A stretch of 64,000 nt of DNA, taken from positions 1,667,501 to 1,731,500 of the forward strand of contig LR746268.1 in NCBI GenBank assembly GCA_902729315.2, read 5' to 3'. Position numbers and translations under genes: made by a program. This document shows positions 13,740 to 24,849 of this stretch, piece after piece (within the stretch, counting starts at the first letter, position 1; each line of letters starts with the position of its first letter). The DNA comes from Spirodela intermedia (lineage: Eukaryota; Streptophyta; Magnoliopsida; Alismatales; Araceae). The notes under the pieces were generated by a model that was given only the letters and a program-made list of their open reading frames with translations, had not been told where the DNA came from and ran no database searches.

Positions 13740-15949
13740 AAAGTGTCACTTTCCCTTCCTGCTCCAAAAACATTCTTCTGATTCTCTTCCCACAAATCCT
13801 ATGAGCTTCGTTCATGTGACTTCTACTCGCATTCTAGAAGTCGTCTTATGCATCGACATATAGGCATTATTGTTGTTCATCTTGTCTACATCTTAGTCAA
13901 GTCATTCCCCCACTCTAAACCCTCTAATCAAGACGGTTGACACTTGCTGCTCCACCCTTCCGACATCCCTTTCAGGGCATCCAAATGCCCTAGATTTTAA
14001 AAGAAAGATAAAAATATATATATTATTATTGACTCATCACTTGACCAATCTGGACCTTCCTCTCCAATGTTTGAATAGTCTTTCACTCCCCTATTCTAAA
14101 TCCTCTCAAAGTATCTCCTATTTCTAAATCCTCTTCAATCCTTGACTCACCAAATAGACATCTTACAACACTTCATAAACTACTCTTAAAGGTCATCTGC
14201 CAAATAGATATAGAAATCTCTAAAACTGTTAACCCTCTGAAATCCACTCAACTAGAGATTAAACCCACTACTTCCTCTCCTTCGGCCACATCAATAAACT
14301 CTTCACCAGCCACTAAAACTACCTCTCCTCTAGCCATTGAGACTATCATCATATCGGCCTTTGAAATAGTCTCTCCACCAGTCACATAAACAGTACCTCC
14401 ATAGTCCATAGAAACCCTCTCTCCACTGGCCGCATATAATATTTCTCCTCCAAAACTAGAACCCAAGGGTAATTGACTCCTCTCACAGCACCCAGGTATC
14501 CACTTACACCTCTTCGCCCAAGAAGACACTTATGACTACCTCTTAGAAGACCAAAATAGCAGAGGACACTCCTCTAAAAATATCTAAAGCTAAATATCAA
14601 TCATTCAAACACCAATGAACCTAGCAGCCTTCTCCTTCCATACCTTCGACATTCCACTCTCTATTCTTCTTGTTTGAGGCCCTCAAAGACAATTCCAAAA
14701 AAACTTCAAGGATAGAAATGTCCATTGGTGAAAATATTGACTTGAAAATTTTCAAAACCAAGCAAATCAACATGAAACACTTCTTTGATGACTTTAGACT
14801 CACAAACCTTGTTTCCTCTCATGTTGACAATTATCCTAATATGGTCATAATGTCTTACAATAATACCACATCAACTTGCACTGGCCTTACTACATATGTC
14901 AAAGGAATTCTATTTGATCTTACTCTTGAAATCTTGAATGTCATCTTTGATTTACCCTCTAGTTCCTCACTCACTATTGATCGAATTAAACTAAACATCT
15001 TGTCAACACTGACTGACATGTAGAATGCTACAAGCTAGAATACCAAGACATTTCATCTTCCTCTATCATAGCAAGTTATGTATTTTCACATCAGCCATCT
15101 AATATGACACAATAGTGGTGCATTTGATAAGATCTTTGATAAATATACATCTATCATATTTTTTCTTGTCAATGTCATTCACCTTGACTTCGGTTCCCTC
15201 TTCCTAGATTAGATGAAGACGATCCTCAAGTATGATTTGACTCTTTCCATCAGTGTCATCATTACTTGCATGCTTCAATAATTTGATGTAGTCACATCTG
15301 CGGAAGAGTCTATGGCCAATTATCCTCACTATATCATTGATAAATCAACTCTTCTTCGAATAGATTATCTTCAAGTTGATGGTCAGTGGCTCCATCATTC
15401 ATCTTCTACTTCAATATCCTCCTCTCATGCTCTCACATTTATTTACATCACATTAATCATTGAAAATCAGTAAGAGTGAGTAACAACTAGAGTAGCAACT
15501 TGAGGTGATGGAAACAAAATTTCATGAACTTGAAGCCACTGTTTCGGAGGTTTTTTATTGGCTTTGTCATACTCTCAACTAAGATTGGAGCAATGTACCT
15601 TTAACTATTCTCCCCAACTTCATACATTTGTCTTTTTGTTTTTTTACAAAAAGAGAAAAATAGTGATAAGGAGAAAATTAGATGAGTATTATGTATGACT
15701 ATATGACTATTATCTATTGTCTAACCATCTCATATAACTATTTTAAATATTTCCTTATTTATTGTTAGAATGCTTGCTTACACACCTATCTTTGATGAAT
15801 GTATGAACATGTATGTTTGTACAATGGTGCTTATTTGTGTGAATATAAATTTCATGTGACTCATGGATGGATGAAAATGATTTAAATCTCATCTTAGTTG
15901 AATAGCTTATAATGCAAATAAATTTTCTTAAATTGGCTTTGTTAGTATA
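13740..15949 (+). other. Sirevirus-type post-pol region with a decayed extra ORF
   Basis: About 2.2 kb separates RNase H from the 3' LTR. It contains one 117-codon open stretch (14670-15023) with VSSHVDNYPNMVIMSYNN and TTYVKGILFDLTLEILN, resembling the putative plant transposon protein domain often found in Sirevirus extra ORFs. A downstream glutamine-rich segment near 15480-15540 could be the relic of a coiled coil. The Sirevirus comparison comes from family knowledge; the domain match is a by-eye inference. No intact protein remains. Confidence 0.45.
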
Positions 15950-15966
15950 AAAAAGGGGGAGATTTT
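15950..15966 (+). other. Polypurine tract of copia element
   Basis: AAAAAGGGGGAGATTTT lies directly before the TG that opens the 3' LTR at 15967. A purine-rich tract at this spot primes plus-strand DNA synthesis in LTR retrotransposons, so it supports the orientation and the LTR boundary. Confidence 0.65.
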
Positions 15967-17569
15967 TGATACCCTTGGTTTTCACATTTTCAATTGAAAT
16001 TTTATTTACAAAATATTTATGGAATATTAATTGAATATTTACTAAACAACAAATTGATTTCATGAAGAATTATGTTACAAGCTTAACATCTTTGAGGAAT
16101 ATTTGAAATATATATTGATGATACTTGAATAATCCTATGACTAATAATGAATTTAATGCAGCATGGTATAAGTATAGAACTTTAATGACAAGTTTTTGAG
16201 ACATTTTCATAATGAATTTAATCCAGCATAATATAGTTCATATATAAGCATAGAAAATCAGATGTCCACACATATGACAAAGTTTTTGAAAAATCAAGAA
16301 ATAGAAAGTTACTTGTGGGATTCAAACTTTGAACCTAAGTAATAGAAAATAGAAGCTTCGACAAGAAAAACACCTAAAAAATAAAAGTATATGAAGTCTA
16401 GTGTAGGATTTGAACTCAAGAGCTAAGCAATGGAAAGACAAAACTCTTAGCAATTAAATAATTTGAAAAACACAAAAAAAAGTCATTGGTGAGATTTGAA
16501 ACCAAAACCTGAGCTACAATATGTTGTAAAGCTAAGTGGAGAAATACGAAAAAATATCATAACACTAATGTCTCTGACAAGATTTGAACTCCAACCCTAT
16601 ATAATGGCAAAACTGAAGTATGCATGTGAACCAATTAGAGAAGTCTTTGCCACGTATCTGAAAAGGTAGTATGTCATCAAAAGACATGGAAAGACTGACA
16701 AATCAAATGCACCTATTTGGACTCAACCCTAGAAGCAAAGACAATTGTTGATAAATCACATATCTCTAAATTAAAATTTAAACATAGCTGATGTGAAAAT
16801 AACAAGCCTCAAAGTAAGAAATGAGAGAAGATAAGTGCCACACATTCTAAATAGTGTCATGTTGGTAGAATAGTGACAGAGATAATGACAAGCTTAACAA
16901 CATTATCTGAGCGACCTTGGAAATAAAATTATCTATTAATAAACTATGAATCTCCAGATAAAAACTCAATGACAATGAATGTGAGAATAATAAGTTTTGA
17001 ACAAAAGAACAAACAAAGGTTATTGGTGCACTAGTAGAGCAACATGAATAAATTTGAGTTCACATGACCATTTCTCAAGTGATGAAAAGATAGGAGGACC
17101 TTGGAGAATAAAAGAAAAGAGCTTACAATGAAGAATATTTCACTTTGAATGAAGAAATCTATTTACCACATTCATTAATGCTTAAAGGAAGAAACTACAC
17201 TAGCTATTAAAGTCAAGTTTTCACGTGCTTCAAAGAAATAACTTATTATGTTTAGTGAAAAGTGTCGTCTCTGAGGTGGTTGATGTTTGTGTTGAGAGTC
17301 AGATTATGCTCATGAGGGATATGATCTTTATAAAGATCGAACATAAGTGATTGGGCAACTAATCTCATAAATCAATTATATTTATGGAATAAAATAGTAA
17401 ACTCTAATATAAATAATCATTTAGAACTTGACGTGCCTAGTGAGGGGTTAACTAATATAAAGACTCTATATCCTTCATGGTGATGAGTGTGAGAGAGACT
17501 AAAGTGAACCCATGTATAGAGAGACATTAAGTAAATTTATATCAATAATAAAAAAGTCGTGTGAGAACC
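15967..17569 (+). repeat. Copia 3' LTR, left part
   Basis: The segment starts TGATACCCTTGG immediately after the polypurine tract and aligns with the 5' LTR at 5617-6810. It contains a degenerate array of four units of about 87 bp (16319-16650) that the 5' LTR lacks in this form. It stops at GTGAGAACC, where the composite gypsy-type insertion begins. The homologous continuation is found at 24574 onward. Confidence 0.65.
16319..16650. repeat. Degenerate tandem array, about 87-bp units
   Basis: Four units are anchored by GATTCAAAC at 16319, GATTTGAAC at 16407, GATTTGAAA at 16493 and GATTTGAAC at 16581 (spacings 88, 86 and 88). On the minus strand units 2 to 4 read GAGTTCAAATCCT, GGTTTCAAATCT and GGAGTTCAAATCT, close to the Pol III B-box consensus GGTTCRANNCC. 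Conservation outside the anchors is low. Confidence 0.5.
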
Positions 17570-17841
17570 TCATAAGTCATTGTGCTCATGAAAGGTTAAT
17601 AATTAATAAATAATATATTTTTAGCCTTAACTCATCATAAATAGACTTATCTTTATGTTAAATTGTTAAAAGTGGTTTTCAGTTGATTAACGTGAATTTT
17701 TGGCTAATTATGTGATTTTCTATGAATTTATATGATTTTTATGATTCTATTTTTCAGATAAATGAAGAAAAAAATTTAAATAAAAATATAACAAAAGAGG
17801 GGGACCCGCCGGTCAGCCAAGCCTGCAACGGTGTCAAAATT
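17570..17841 (+). repeat. Truncated Athila-type LTR fragment, + orientation
   Basis: The first roughly 270 bp match the start of the LTR at 10339: TCATAAGTC..., then TTAATAATTA, then AAATAATATATTTTTAGCC, ending with GGGGGACCCGCCGG and GCCTGCAACGGTGTCAAA. Homology stops exactly where the minus-oriented LTR begins at 17842, which fits insertion of one element into another's LTR. Confidence 0.65.
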
Positions 17842-19588
17842 TGACGTGACTTAGTCATTGTATAATAAATCACGTAAATTTAAAATTTATAAAACTAAAA
17901 AATATAAATTTTTAGATATTTAAAAATATTTATGAATAAATATATCAATTATAATTTAATAAAACTTATAAAGATAGTGGTAATTTTCCAAGCCAATCAC
18001 ATAGATATAATATAATATTGAGTAATTTTTCAGAAATTGTCTCAAAAATATGATTTTCTATAGATTTTATACTAAGAAATGAAAATAAAATATATTTAAA
18101 ATTCACAAAAAAAGAAAATAAGAGTGCAGACATCAGGATGATGTCAGCATCTAACGAAGGCGAATCATGTGAAAATAGAGTTCCGCCTAGTGATTCTTAC
18201 ATAAGCAATTATAGATGATTTAATTAATCAAATTAAGATCTGTAAAGGTCAGAAGAATTGTAATTGAATGAAGTATAGCTTGGTAAATTTAAATCACACA
18301 AATTATTACTAAATGATGCAAAAATTAAGTTGAAAGTAGGAAAATAAAATTCCAACATCGCGGCGGTGATGTGTCAGTAATATATCAGAATCTTGAGTAT
18401 TCGAGAGGATCATCGTACAATGTCCATAGTCTTGAAGGCTCTCTTTAGACAAGGACAACCTGGGTAATCTCTAGATCTCTTTGCAAAGTCTAGAGATCAA
18501 TCAAATGGGTCATCGAATCGTCTCCAGTGACTGTCATATGATGGAGCGGAAAAATAGCGACTTTGCGGCTCTCCGGTGGCTGTCACTCGATAGAGAGAAG
18601 CTGGATGGAAGTGGGACATGTGTCAAGGAGCTTCATCCTCATGTCCGCGCAACAAGAGGAGGCTCTTCATCATATCCAATATGCTTTCAGGAGGTGGCGA
18701 CTCATCTCTCGGTGAATCATCCTCTTTCCGACAACAGCTTGTTCGTCGATCAATTGGAGATGATTTACTCGATGAATTTGTGATCCTTTTATCGCGAATC
18801 GTATAGCAATTTTAGTAACAATACTTCGTGAATCACGTTGACAAGATTTTCGTCAATAATCTAGCGATTCTGGCGGCTTAATCCTTCACTGATGATCTAC
18901 AAGAAAGTCACGATAATTAGATAAAAATACGAGTTTTGGCTCTAGGAGGATTCGAACCTGTATCGGTTGCCCGCCTACATGAGAGAGATTGAAATAAGTA
19001 CTCTAATGCCCTTATCAAATAACGTCATCATGGTATATCTCTGTTATAAATAAGACATAGTTTAAGTATTAAAATCTTCGAAGCCTTTCCGAGAAAGATA
19101 TGACGTGGGTTTACTCCCATATCGCTTGTGCGCCGAAGTTTTGGGCGAATATATAGTAATGTCATATTTACAAGTAATGAGTCACTTTCTCCTACGTGTA
19201 CAACCACTCTTTGCCCCACAACTAGTTGGCCACCGATGATGTGGAAGGCAACTGGTGCACACATGCCTCCTTCGGTCTTAGCAGCTCAAGCCCTTGCTCA
19301 CGGCTCCCCCTGACTGTGCTTCCAACCCACTTGCAGGCCCCGCTGGTCAGCGGGTCCCCCCCTTTTGCTATATTTTTATTTTAATTTCTTCTTCTTTTTT
19401 TATCTTAAAAATAGGACTATAAAAATCATATAAATACATAGAAAATCACATAATTAGCCAAAAATTCATGTTAATCAACTAAAAATCACTTTTCATAATT
19501 TGACACAAATATAAGTCTATTTATCATGATTTAAGGCTAAAACTATATTATTTACTAATTATTAACTCATGATAATGAAGACTTATCA
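17842..19588 (-). repeat. Athila-type 3' LTR, minus orientation
   Basis: The segment is 1747 bp. Read on the minus strand it starts TGATAAGTCTTCATTATC and ends ACTAAGTCACGTCA. Immediately upstream on the minus strand is AAGTTGGGGGGTG, a polypurine tract, so this is the 3' LTR of the minus-strand internal region at 19589-24331. A GC-rich block near 19300-19360 and a tRNA-like TTCGAATCC segment near 18950 are shared with the other copies. Confidence 0.75.
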
Positions 19589-21720
19589 CACCCCCCAACT
19601 TAAATCATTGCTAGTTCCTTAGCAATAGAATTACAAAAATAAAAATCACAGATCTCAAACATCATATTTCAAAGCATAAAAAAAATACAATTAGAAATGA
19701 TGTACCTTTAGACACTTTGAATTCTTATATCAAGTATTTAAGAATTATGTCAAACACTTAAATGTTTAAGTACTTCTTGAAATAATAATTTGCACTTCAC
19801 TTCTTCTATTCACATCTTTATCACTTCTTCACTTATAGATATATTTATAAAATGTTTCAATTATTAATACTCATCCAAGAATAATATTGATCTTACATTT
19901 CCTTTTTTCTATGGCTTGATTTTTGAAATTTGTACTATATTTCTTTATATATATATATATATAGTGGATAACTAACTTTTCCTATAGACAAATTTCGACA
20001 ATAAAAATGATGTCTCACGCCCTCTATGTGTACTCTTCATTTTCAGGGCTTTTACTTTATCCACTTATTTTGCAACAAGTGTTTTTCTATGCATGATTTT
20101 CGACAATGAGAATGATGTCTCACACCCTCTATATGTACTCTTCGTTTCTAAATTTTTCACATTACTCTCTTCTTCTTTTTTTCAAAATAAGTGATTTCTC
20201 CTCACAAATCTTATAGATCAGGGTGCAAAAATCTCTATTAAACTCAAATGATCAATCAAATTTTCACATCAAGTAAATACTATCCATCAAGATCATGAAG
20301 TGAAATCTATAAAATCAAATACATGTTATCTATCAAGTATCAAAGGAGTATTCTAACATTTCATGCTACTAAATCATTCTTTTGACTCAATAATAATCTT
20401 CTTAATATCTTTTAGTATCAATCAATCTAATTGATTTATTTTTTTGTGCATGTAATATAATATAAGGAATTTATAAATTAGATAGTTCTGACAGTTATAC
20501 TTTCTATTTTTAGTTCTATTTTTAGTTCTGTTTTTAGCAACAATAAATTTGTCAATAATAAACAAAACTATTTTCTTTATAGTTGTAATTTTGAATTTCA
20601 GCAATATATGTCTAAGCGATTGAAATGTGAGAAAGTGTCTCTAGAATTTAAAATTTTGGGTTGTTTTTTCTTTGCTATTTTTGAGAGTCTATTGTTCCTG
20701 ATAGAAAACTAGAAAATAGATGTTGTAGTTTTTTCGAAAAAAAAAAATAGTTGCTGTTCTAAGTGAGCATGAAAAAAATACAAACACATGTTCTTAATCA
20801 TTTTACAGCATAAATTAAGAATTAATACTTCACCCCCCAACTTAAAACTAACATTGTCTTCAATGACACAGAAAAATCGAAATAGAATATGTAGAAAATA
20901 TAATTTTCAAGTAAAGCATGCATATATGCAAAGTTAAGCACTAAAAATATTTTCATAAATGCTAAAGCTTAAAAATACATCACCTCAACCTCGTTTTTAA
21001 TTTTTCACTTCATCTTACACTTCTCCTCCACTTTTTAGAAAAAAAATAAATACAGAAAAAGTACTGCAAAATTCTAAGAAAAATAGAGCTTAAAAAAAAC
21101 AGAATGAAATAAAGACTATGGGTTGCCTCCCATGCAACGCTGAATTTAATGTCTCCAGCTGGACACATTAATCTTACTCTTAAATTTATTTTAATAATAG
21201 AATTTCTTTTTTTGCAAGGCATTCATGTTCTATGTAATGTTTAAGCCATTGTCTATTTATCTTAAAGTTATGATCACTTTTAGGATCTTTAATCAATACA
21301 ACCCCATGATCATATGTCTCTTCCATCACATAAGGCATTGTCTATTTTGATTTTAATTTTCTTAGAAATAATTTCTACCTAAAGTCATATAACCACACTT
21401 TTTTTTCGACATCAAAAACTTTTCTACTAATGTATTTATTATGAAAAATTTTAGTTTTTTATTTATATATTCTATGATTTTCATAAGCTTTATTCCTCAA
21501 CTCTTCTAATTCATGTAGCTGAAAAATTTTATGCCCACCAGTTGATTTTTCATTTATACATAAAATTTTTATAGCCCATAATGCTTTATGCTTTATTTCC
21601 ACAAGAAGCAACATGGCTTTCCAAAAATGAGACGAAATGAGAACATACCTATGGGATTTTTATAAGCTGTTCTATAAGCTCATAATGCATCTTGTAATTT
21701 TGTGGGCTAATCTTTCCTAT
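19589..21720 (-). other. Post-integrase region of gypsy element
   Basis: This non-coding region separates the integrase from the 3' LTR. Athila elements carry an extra env-like ORF here. I see no intact ORF; the longest, 70 codons at 21010-21222 and 60 codons at 20422-20604, have no recognisable motif. Two polypurine-like tracts (19589-19604 and 20830-20845; TTTAAGTTGGGGGGTG on the minus strand) and a 105-bp-spaced duplication around 19985-20160 are visible. Confidence 0.5.
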
Positions 21721-22336
21721 CTCGTCTGACTATTTTTCTCAAAATTCTTTGAATTTCCCTATTTACTACTTCAGCTTACCCATTTGTTTGGGGATGATAT
21801 GGAGTGGCTACTATATGGTGTACTCTATTCTTTTTCAACAGTTTCCTGAAATGTTTATTTGTAAAATATGTTCCTCCAACACTAATAACCACTCTATGAC
21901 ATCCAAATCTCGAAAAAATATTTTTCTGCATTAATTTACCAACGATTTTATAATCATTAGTTCTAGTAGGAATGACTTTCACTAATTTAGACACATAATC
22001 AACAACAAGCAAAATATATTCATATTTTTCAGCTGATGGGAAGGGACTCATGAAATTTATTCCTCATACATCAAAAATTTCGACTACTAACATGTTACTC
22101 ATAGGCATTTGTTTTTTTTTACTCATGTTACCTATAGATTAGCAAGAAATACATGTTCTACTAAATTCTATAGAATCTCTAATGATTGTAGGCCAATAAA
22201 AACCATATTGAAAAAAAGTTGCAGTTGTTTTTCGTTTAGAGAAATGTCTTCCACAATTAGATGAATGACACATGTGAAGAATGTTATGATATTCTTCTTT
22301 AGGAACACATCTCCTTAAAATTTGATCATTGTCCAA
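21700..22336 (-). pseudogene. Gypsy integrase remnant
   Basis: On the minus strand 22336-22139 encodes the HHCC zinc module (HNILHMCH ... CISC). 22051-21776 encodes the core: LVVDYVSKLVKVIP with the first catalytic Asp, then VISVGGTYFTNKHF, where the second Asp of the usual SDGGT.F motif is replaced by Val, then TPYHPQTNG. After an in-frame stop the frame continues AEVVNREIQ with the expected Glu. The loss of one catalytic Asp and the stop show that the enzyme is dead. Confidence 0.7.
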
Positions 22337-22677
22337 GTAATATGAATCAGGATCACGCCAAAAATAATTTCTAATTTTAGAAAATAAATAATGTTTTTTG
22401 TTCTTATCCCACTATTCTGATTTTTTTCCAAAAACAAAAAAATTAACAATATATGCATACCATGGTGATGGTTGATGTTGAGCTCCCATCAATTATTCAT
22501 TTGGAAATACATCTTGTGAAGGTGCTACATTTATTCATATATCACTTAATCTAGAAAAATGGTCAACAACAATATTCTCGAAACCTTTTTTATCTTTTAT
22601 TTCTAAGTCAAATTCTTGCAATAATAAAATTCATCTTAATAAATGTGGCTTTGCATCTTTCTTATTTAACAAATATT

Positions 22678-22940
22678 TTAATGTTGTATGATCAGTATAA
22701 ATAATAATTTAGCTCCCAAAATATATGATCTAAACTTTTCTAACAAAAATACTACAACTAAAAATTCTTTTTTAGTCGTGGTATAATTTAATTGAGCATC
22801 AAATATAGTTTTACTAGCATATGAAATTACTATGAGTTTTGACTCTTTTGTTTGTCCTAAAACAGCTCCCATTGCATAATTCGATGCATCACACATTATT
22901 TCAAAGGGAAGGGACCAATTAAGAGCTTATAAAATGTGTG
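22678..22940 (-). pseudogene. Gypsy RNase H remnant
   Basis: The open segment reads MCDASNYAMGAVLGQ then ISYASKTIFDAQLNYTTTKKE, the standard gypsy RNase H sequence (CDAS..A.GAVL, ...YA.RTL..AQ.NYTTTEKE). It lies between RT (right) and integrase (left), as expected on the minus strand. Confidence 0.7.
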
Positions 22941-23232
22941 CCTCAATAAGTACTCTTTTTCTTTTAGAAAAAGACTCAAAACATTTCTCATCAAAATTAA
23001 AAGGCACATCTTTAGATAATAACATGGTGATAGGTTTAGAAATTTTCAAAAAATCTTAAATAAATTTTCTATAATAACCTGCATGACCCAAGAAAGATCT
23101 AATCTGTTTTACTGAATTTGGAGGTTTCATTTTAGATATAATATCATTTTTTGCTTTATCCACCTCTAAACCCCTTTCACTCACAATATGATCTAACACA
23201 ACTCCCTCTCTAATCATAAAATATGATTCCTC

Positions 23233-23720
23233 TCAACTCAAAACTATTTTTTTCTCTACACATTTCTCAATTACATGTTGTAAATGATTTAAGCATTCAT
23301 CAAATGATTCGTCAAAAACAGAAAAATCGTCCATAAAAATTTCCATGTACTTTCTGGTCATGTCATAAAAAATAGACAGCATACATCTTTGAAATGTGAC
23401 TCGAGCATTACATAGACTAAAAGACATGCGTTCAAAGTAAAAGTACCAAATGGACAAGTGAAAGTTATTTTTTCTTGATCTAAAGGATTTATATAAATTT
23501 GATTATAACTAGAATATCCATCTAGAAAACAAAAAAAGTTTTTTCCAGTTAATTTTTCTAGAATTTGATCAGTAAATGGTAGGAGAAAATAATATTTTCT
23601 ATTAACTAAATTTAATTTTCTATAATCAATGCAAACCCTCCAGCCGGTAGTTAATCTTGTTTGTATTTCATCCTCATTTTCATTTTTTATAATTGTGATC
23701 CCTAATTTTTTTGGCACCAC
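23233..23720 (-). pseudogene. Gypsy reverse transcriptase remnant
   Basis: Two overlapping frames cover RT. 23720-23358 has GWRVCIDYRKLNLVNRK, FLDGYSSYNQIYI and EKITFTCPFGTF. 23457-23233 has MSFSLCNARVTFQRCM and IFMDDFSVFDESFDECL, the catalytic FMDD box. The frame shift between them breaks the enzyme. The pattern, particularly TGWRVCIDYRKLN with FMDDFSVF, is typical of the Athila branch of Ty3/gypsy. Confidence 0.75.
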
Positions 23721-24130
23721 TTCTGTAGCACTAACCTATTTATTATCATAAAGACTGTAAATCTCATTAGGGGTTTTCTCTATAAAAGCTCCTCTATATA
23801 TAGAATCAACCACATTTTTATGTTGTTCTAATAATCTATCATAAAAAATTCTATTAAGTTTTCACTTGGGTATAGCACGATGAGGACACTTTTTAAATAA
23901 ATCTTTGAATTTTCCCCATGTCTCATGCAAAGTTTCTCCTAGTCTTTGAGAAAAAATTCAAATATATTTTTTCATATTTTTGACTTTTTTGTAAGATTTA
24001 ATTTTTTTGAAGAAAAGCCTAGTCTATGTCTTTTTAATTAGTTAATTCTCTATCTAATGTGGATAGCCAATGACTAGCTTCGTCCCTAAGTATGAGGAAA
24101 CAATTTTATCTTAATAATTTTTAATATAAC

Positions 24131-24331
24131 TTAAGGGAGATTAACTAAATCATAGACTATATGAAATTTTTCTAAATGATGATGAGGTTCCTCTAAAGTC
24201 AATTCATAAAAATTAAGGAGCATTTGAAAATTTTCTAAATTTATTTCGAATTTAACAGTGGGTGTTAATGAGACTTTAATATTGGATGCTCTTTGAAATG
24301 AATGAGGGATATAATAATTGTTCATAGCCAT
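24131..24331 (-). pseudogene. Gypsy gag fragment
   Basis: A 66-codon frame reads YYIPHSFQRASNIKV then LTLEEPHHHLEKFHIVYDL, resembling the conserved N-terminal part of Athila gag (the EDP..HL..F segment). Only about 400 bp separate it from RT. The rest of gag and the protease are missing, which indicates an internal deletion. Confidence 0.5.
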
Positions 24332-24573
24332 AAGATTGTTCTCAATTTAACTTTTACTTCCTTCAGCATCCATCAAAATTAATTTTTCTTTCGGATTTTT
24401 ACTTTTGAATGAAATAGTGAAAGGATTTTCTAGCCTTGGATGCAATGATCTTTTACCATGCATAAAAATTAATAAATTCAAGGAAAAAGTTTAATAATTG
24501 TTACCCTCCTTTAGTATGCCACAGTCCTTGTTTCTTCGTTCCTTTTTTTTAAAAAAAATCAACAAGAAGAACA

Positions 24574-24678
24574 GAACCTATGTTGAAATATATACGCATA
24601 AACAGAATAAAATAATATAACAAAAATAGTAAGAAACTAATTCACCTACCCCTCTTGACATTCCACTTAACCACATCG
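24574..24678 (+). repeat. Copia 3' LTR, right end
   Basis: This short segment (GAACCTATGTTGAAATATAT ... AATTCACCTACCCCTCTTGA ... CTTAACCACATCG) aligns with the end of the 5' LTR (6775-6876: GAACCTTAGTTGATACATAC ... CTTAGTCACATCA). It is the piece of the 3' LTR displaced by the insertion at 17570-24573. Confidence 0.6.
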
Positions 24679-24849
24679 AACCAACACATCCATTTCTCTA
24701 GTTTGACCTCTTAGGGTTGTGAATCAAGAAGCGAAGAATATCTACAACATCTCATTTGGTTATTTTGTATTATGAAACTAGAATGTTTTGGACATAAACT
24801 TCTTAGTTAGAGATGTTCAATCTAAACGTATACGAGTTTAATTTTTAGC

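Larger units (their letters stand above)
17570..24573 (-). mobile_element. Composite, rearranged Athila-type gypsy insertion
   Basis: The block is flanked by GAACC on both sides (17565-17569 and 24574-24578), and the copia 3' LTR continues across the gap, so the whole block entered that LTR. It contains a + oriented LTR fragment (17570-17841), a full minus-oriented LTR (17842-19588) and minus-strand internal sequence with integrase, RNase H, RT and a short gag piece. That gene order read on the minus strand is the gypsy order. RT motifs such as GWRVCIDYRKLN and FMDDFSVF resemble the Athila lineage. No second full LTR is found on the right, so the element is truncated or rearranged there. Confidence 0.65.
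5617..24678 (+). mobile_element. Degenerate Sirevirus-like Ty1/copia retrotransposon, twice interrupted
   Basis: The order on the + strand is 5' LTR (about 5617-6876), gag (6942-7770), GAG-pre-integrase and integrase (8870-9700), RT (10300-10338, resuming 12079-12780), RNase H (12900-13393), a 2.5 kb post-pol region, a polypurine tract and a 3' LTR (15967-17569 plus 24574-24678). This domain order defines copia. The long region between RNase H and the 3' LTR is a known feature of the Sirevirus branch. A solo LTR (10339-12073) splits RT and a composite gypsy-type insertion (17570-24573) splits the 3' LTR. Stops and frameshifts occur in every domain, so the copy cannot encode its proteins. The outer left boundary is uncertain by a few bases and no clear target-site duplication was found around the whole element. 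Confidence 0.75.
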
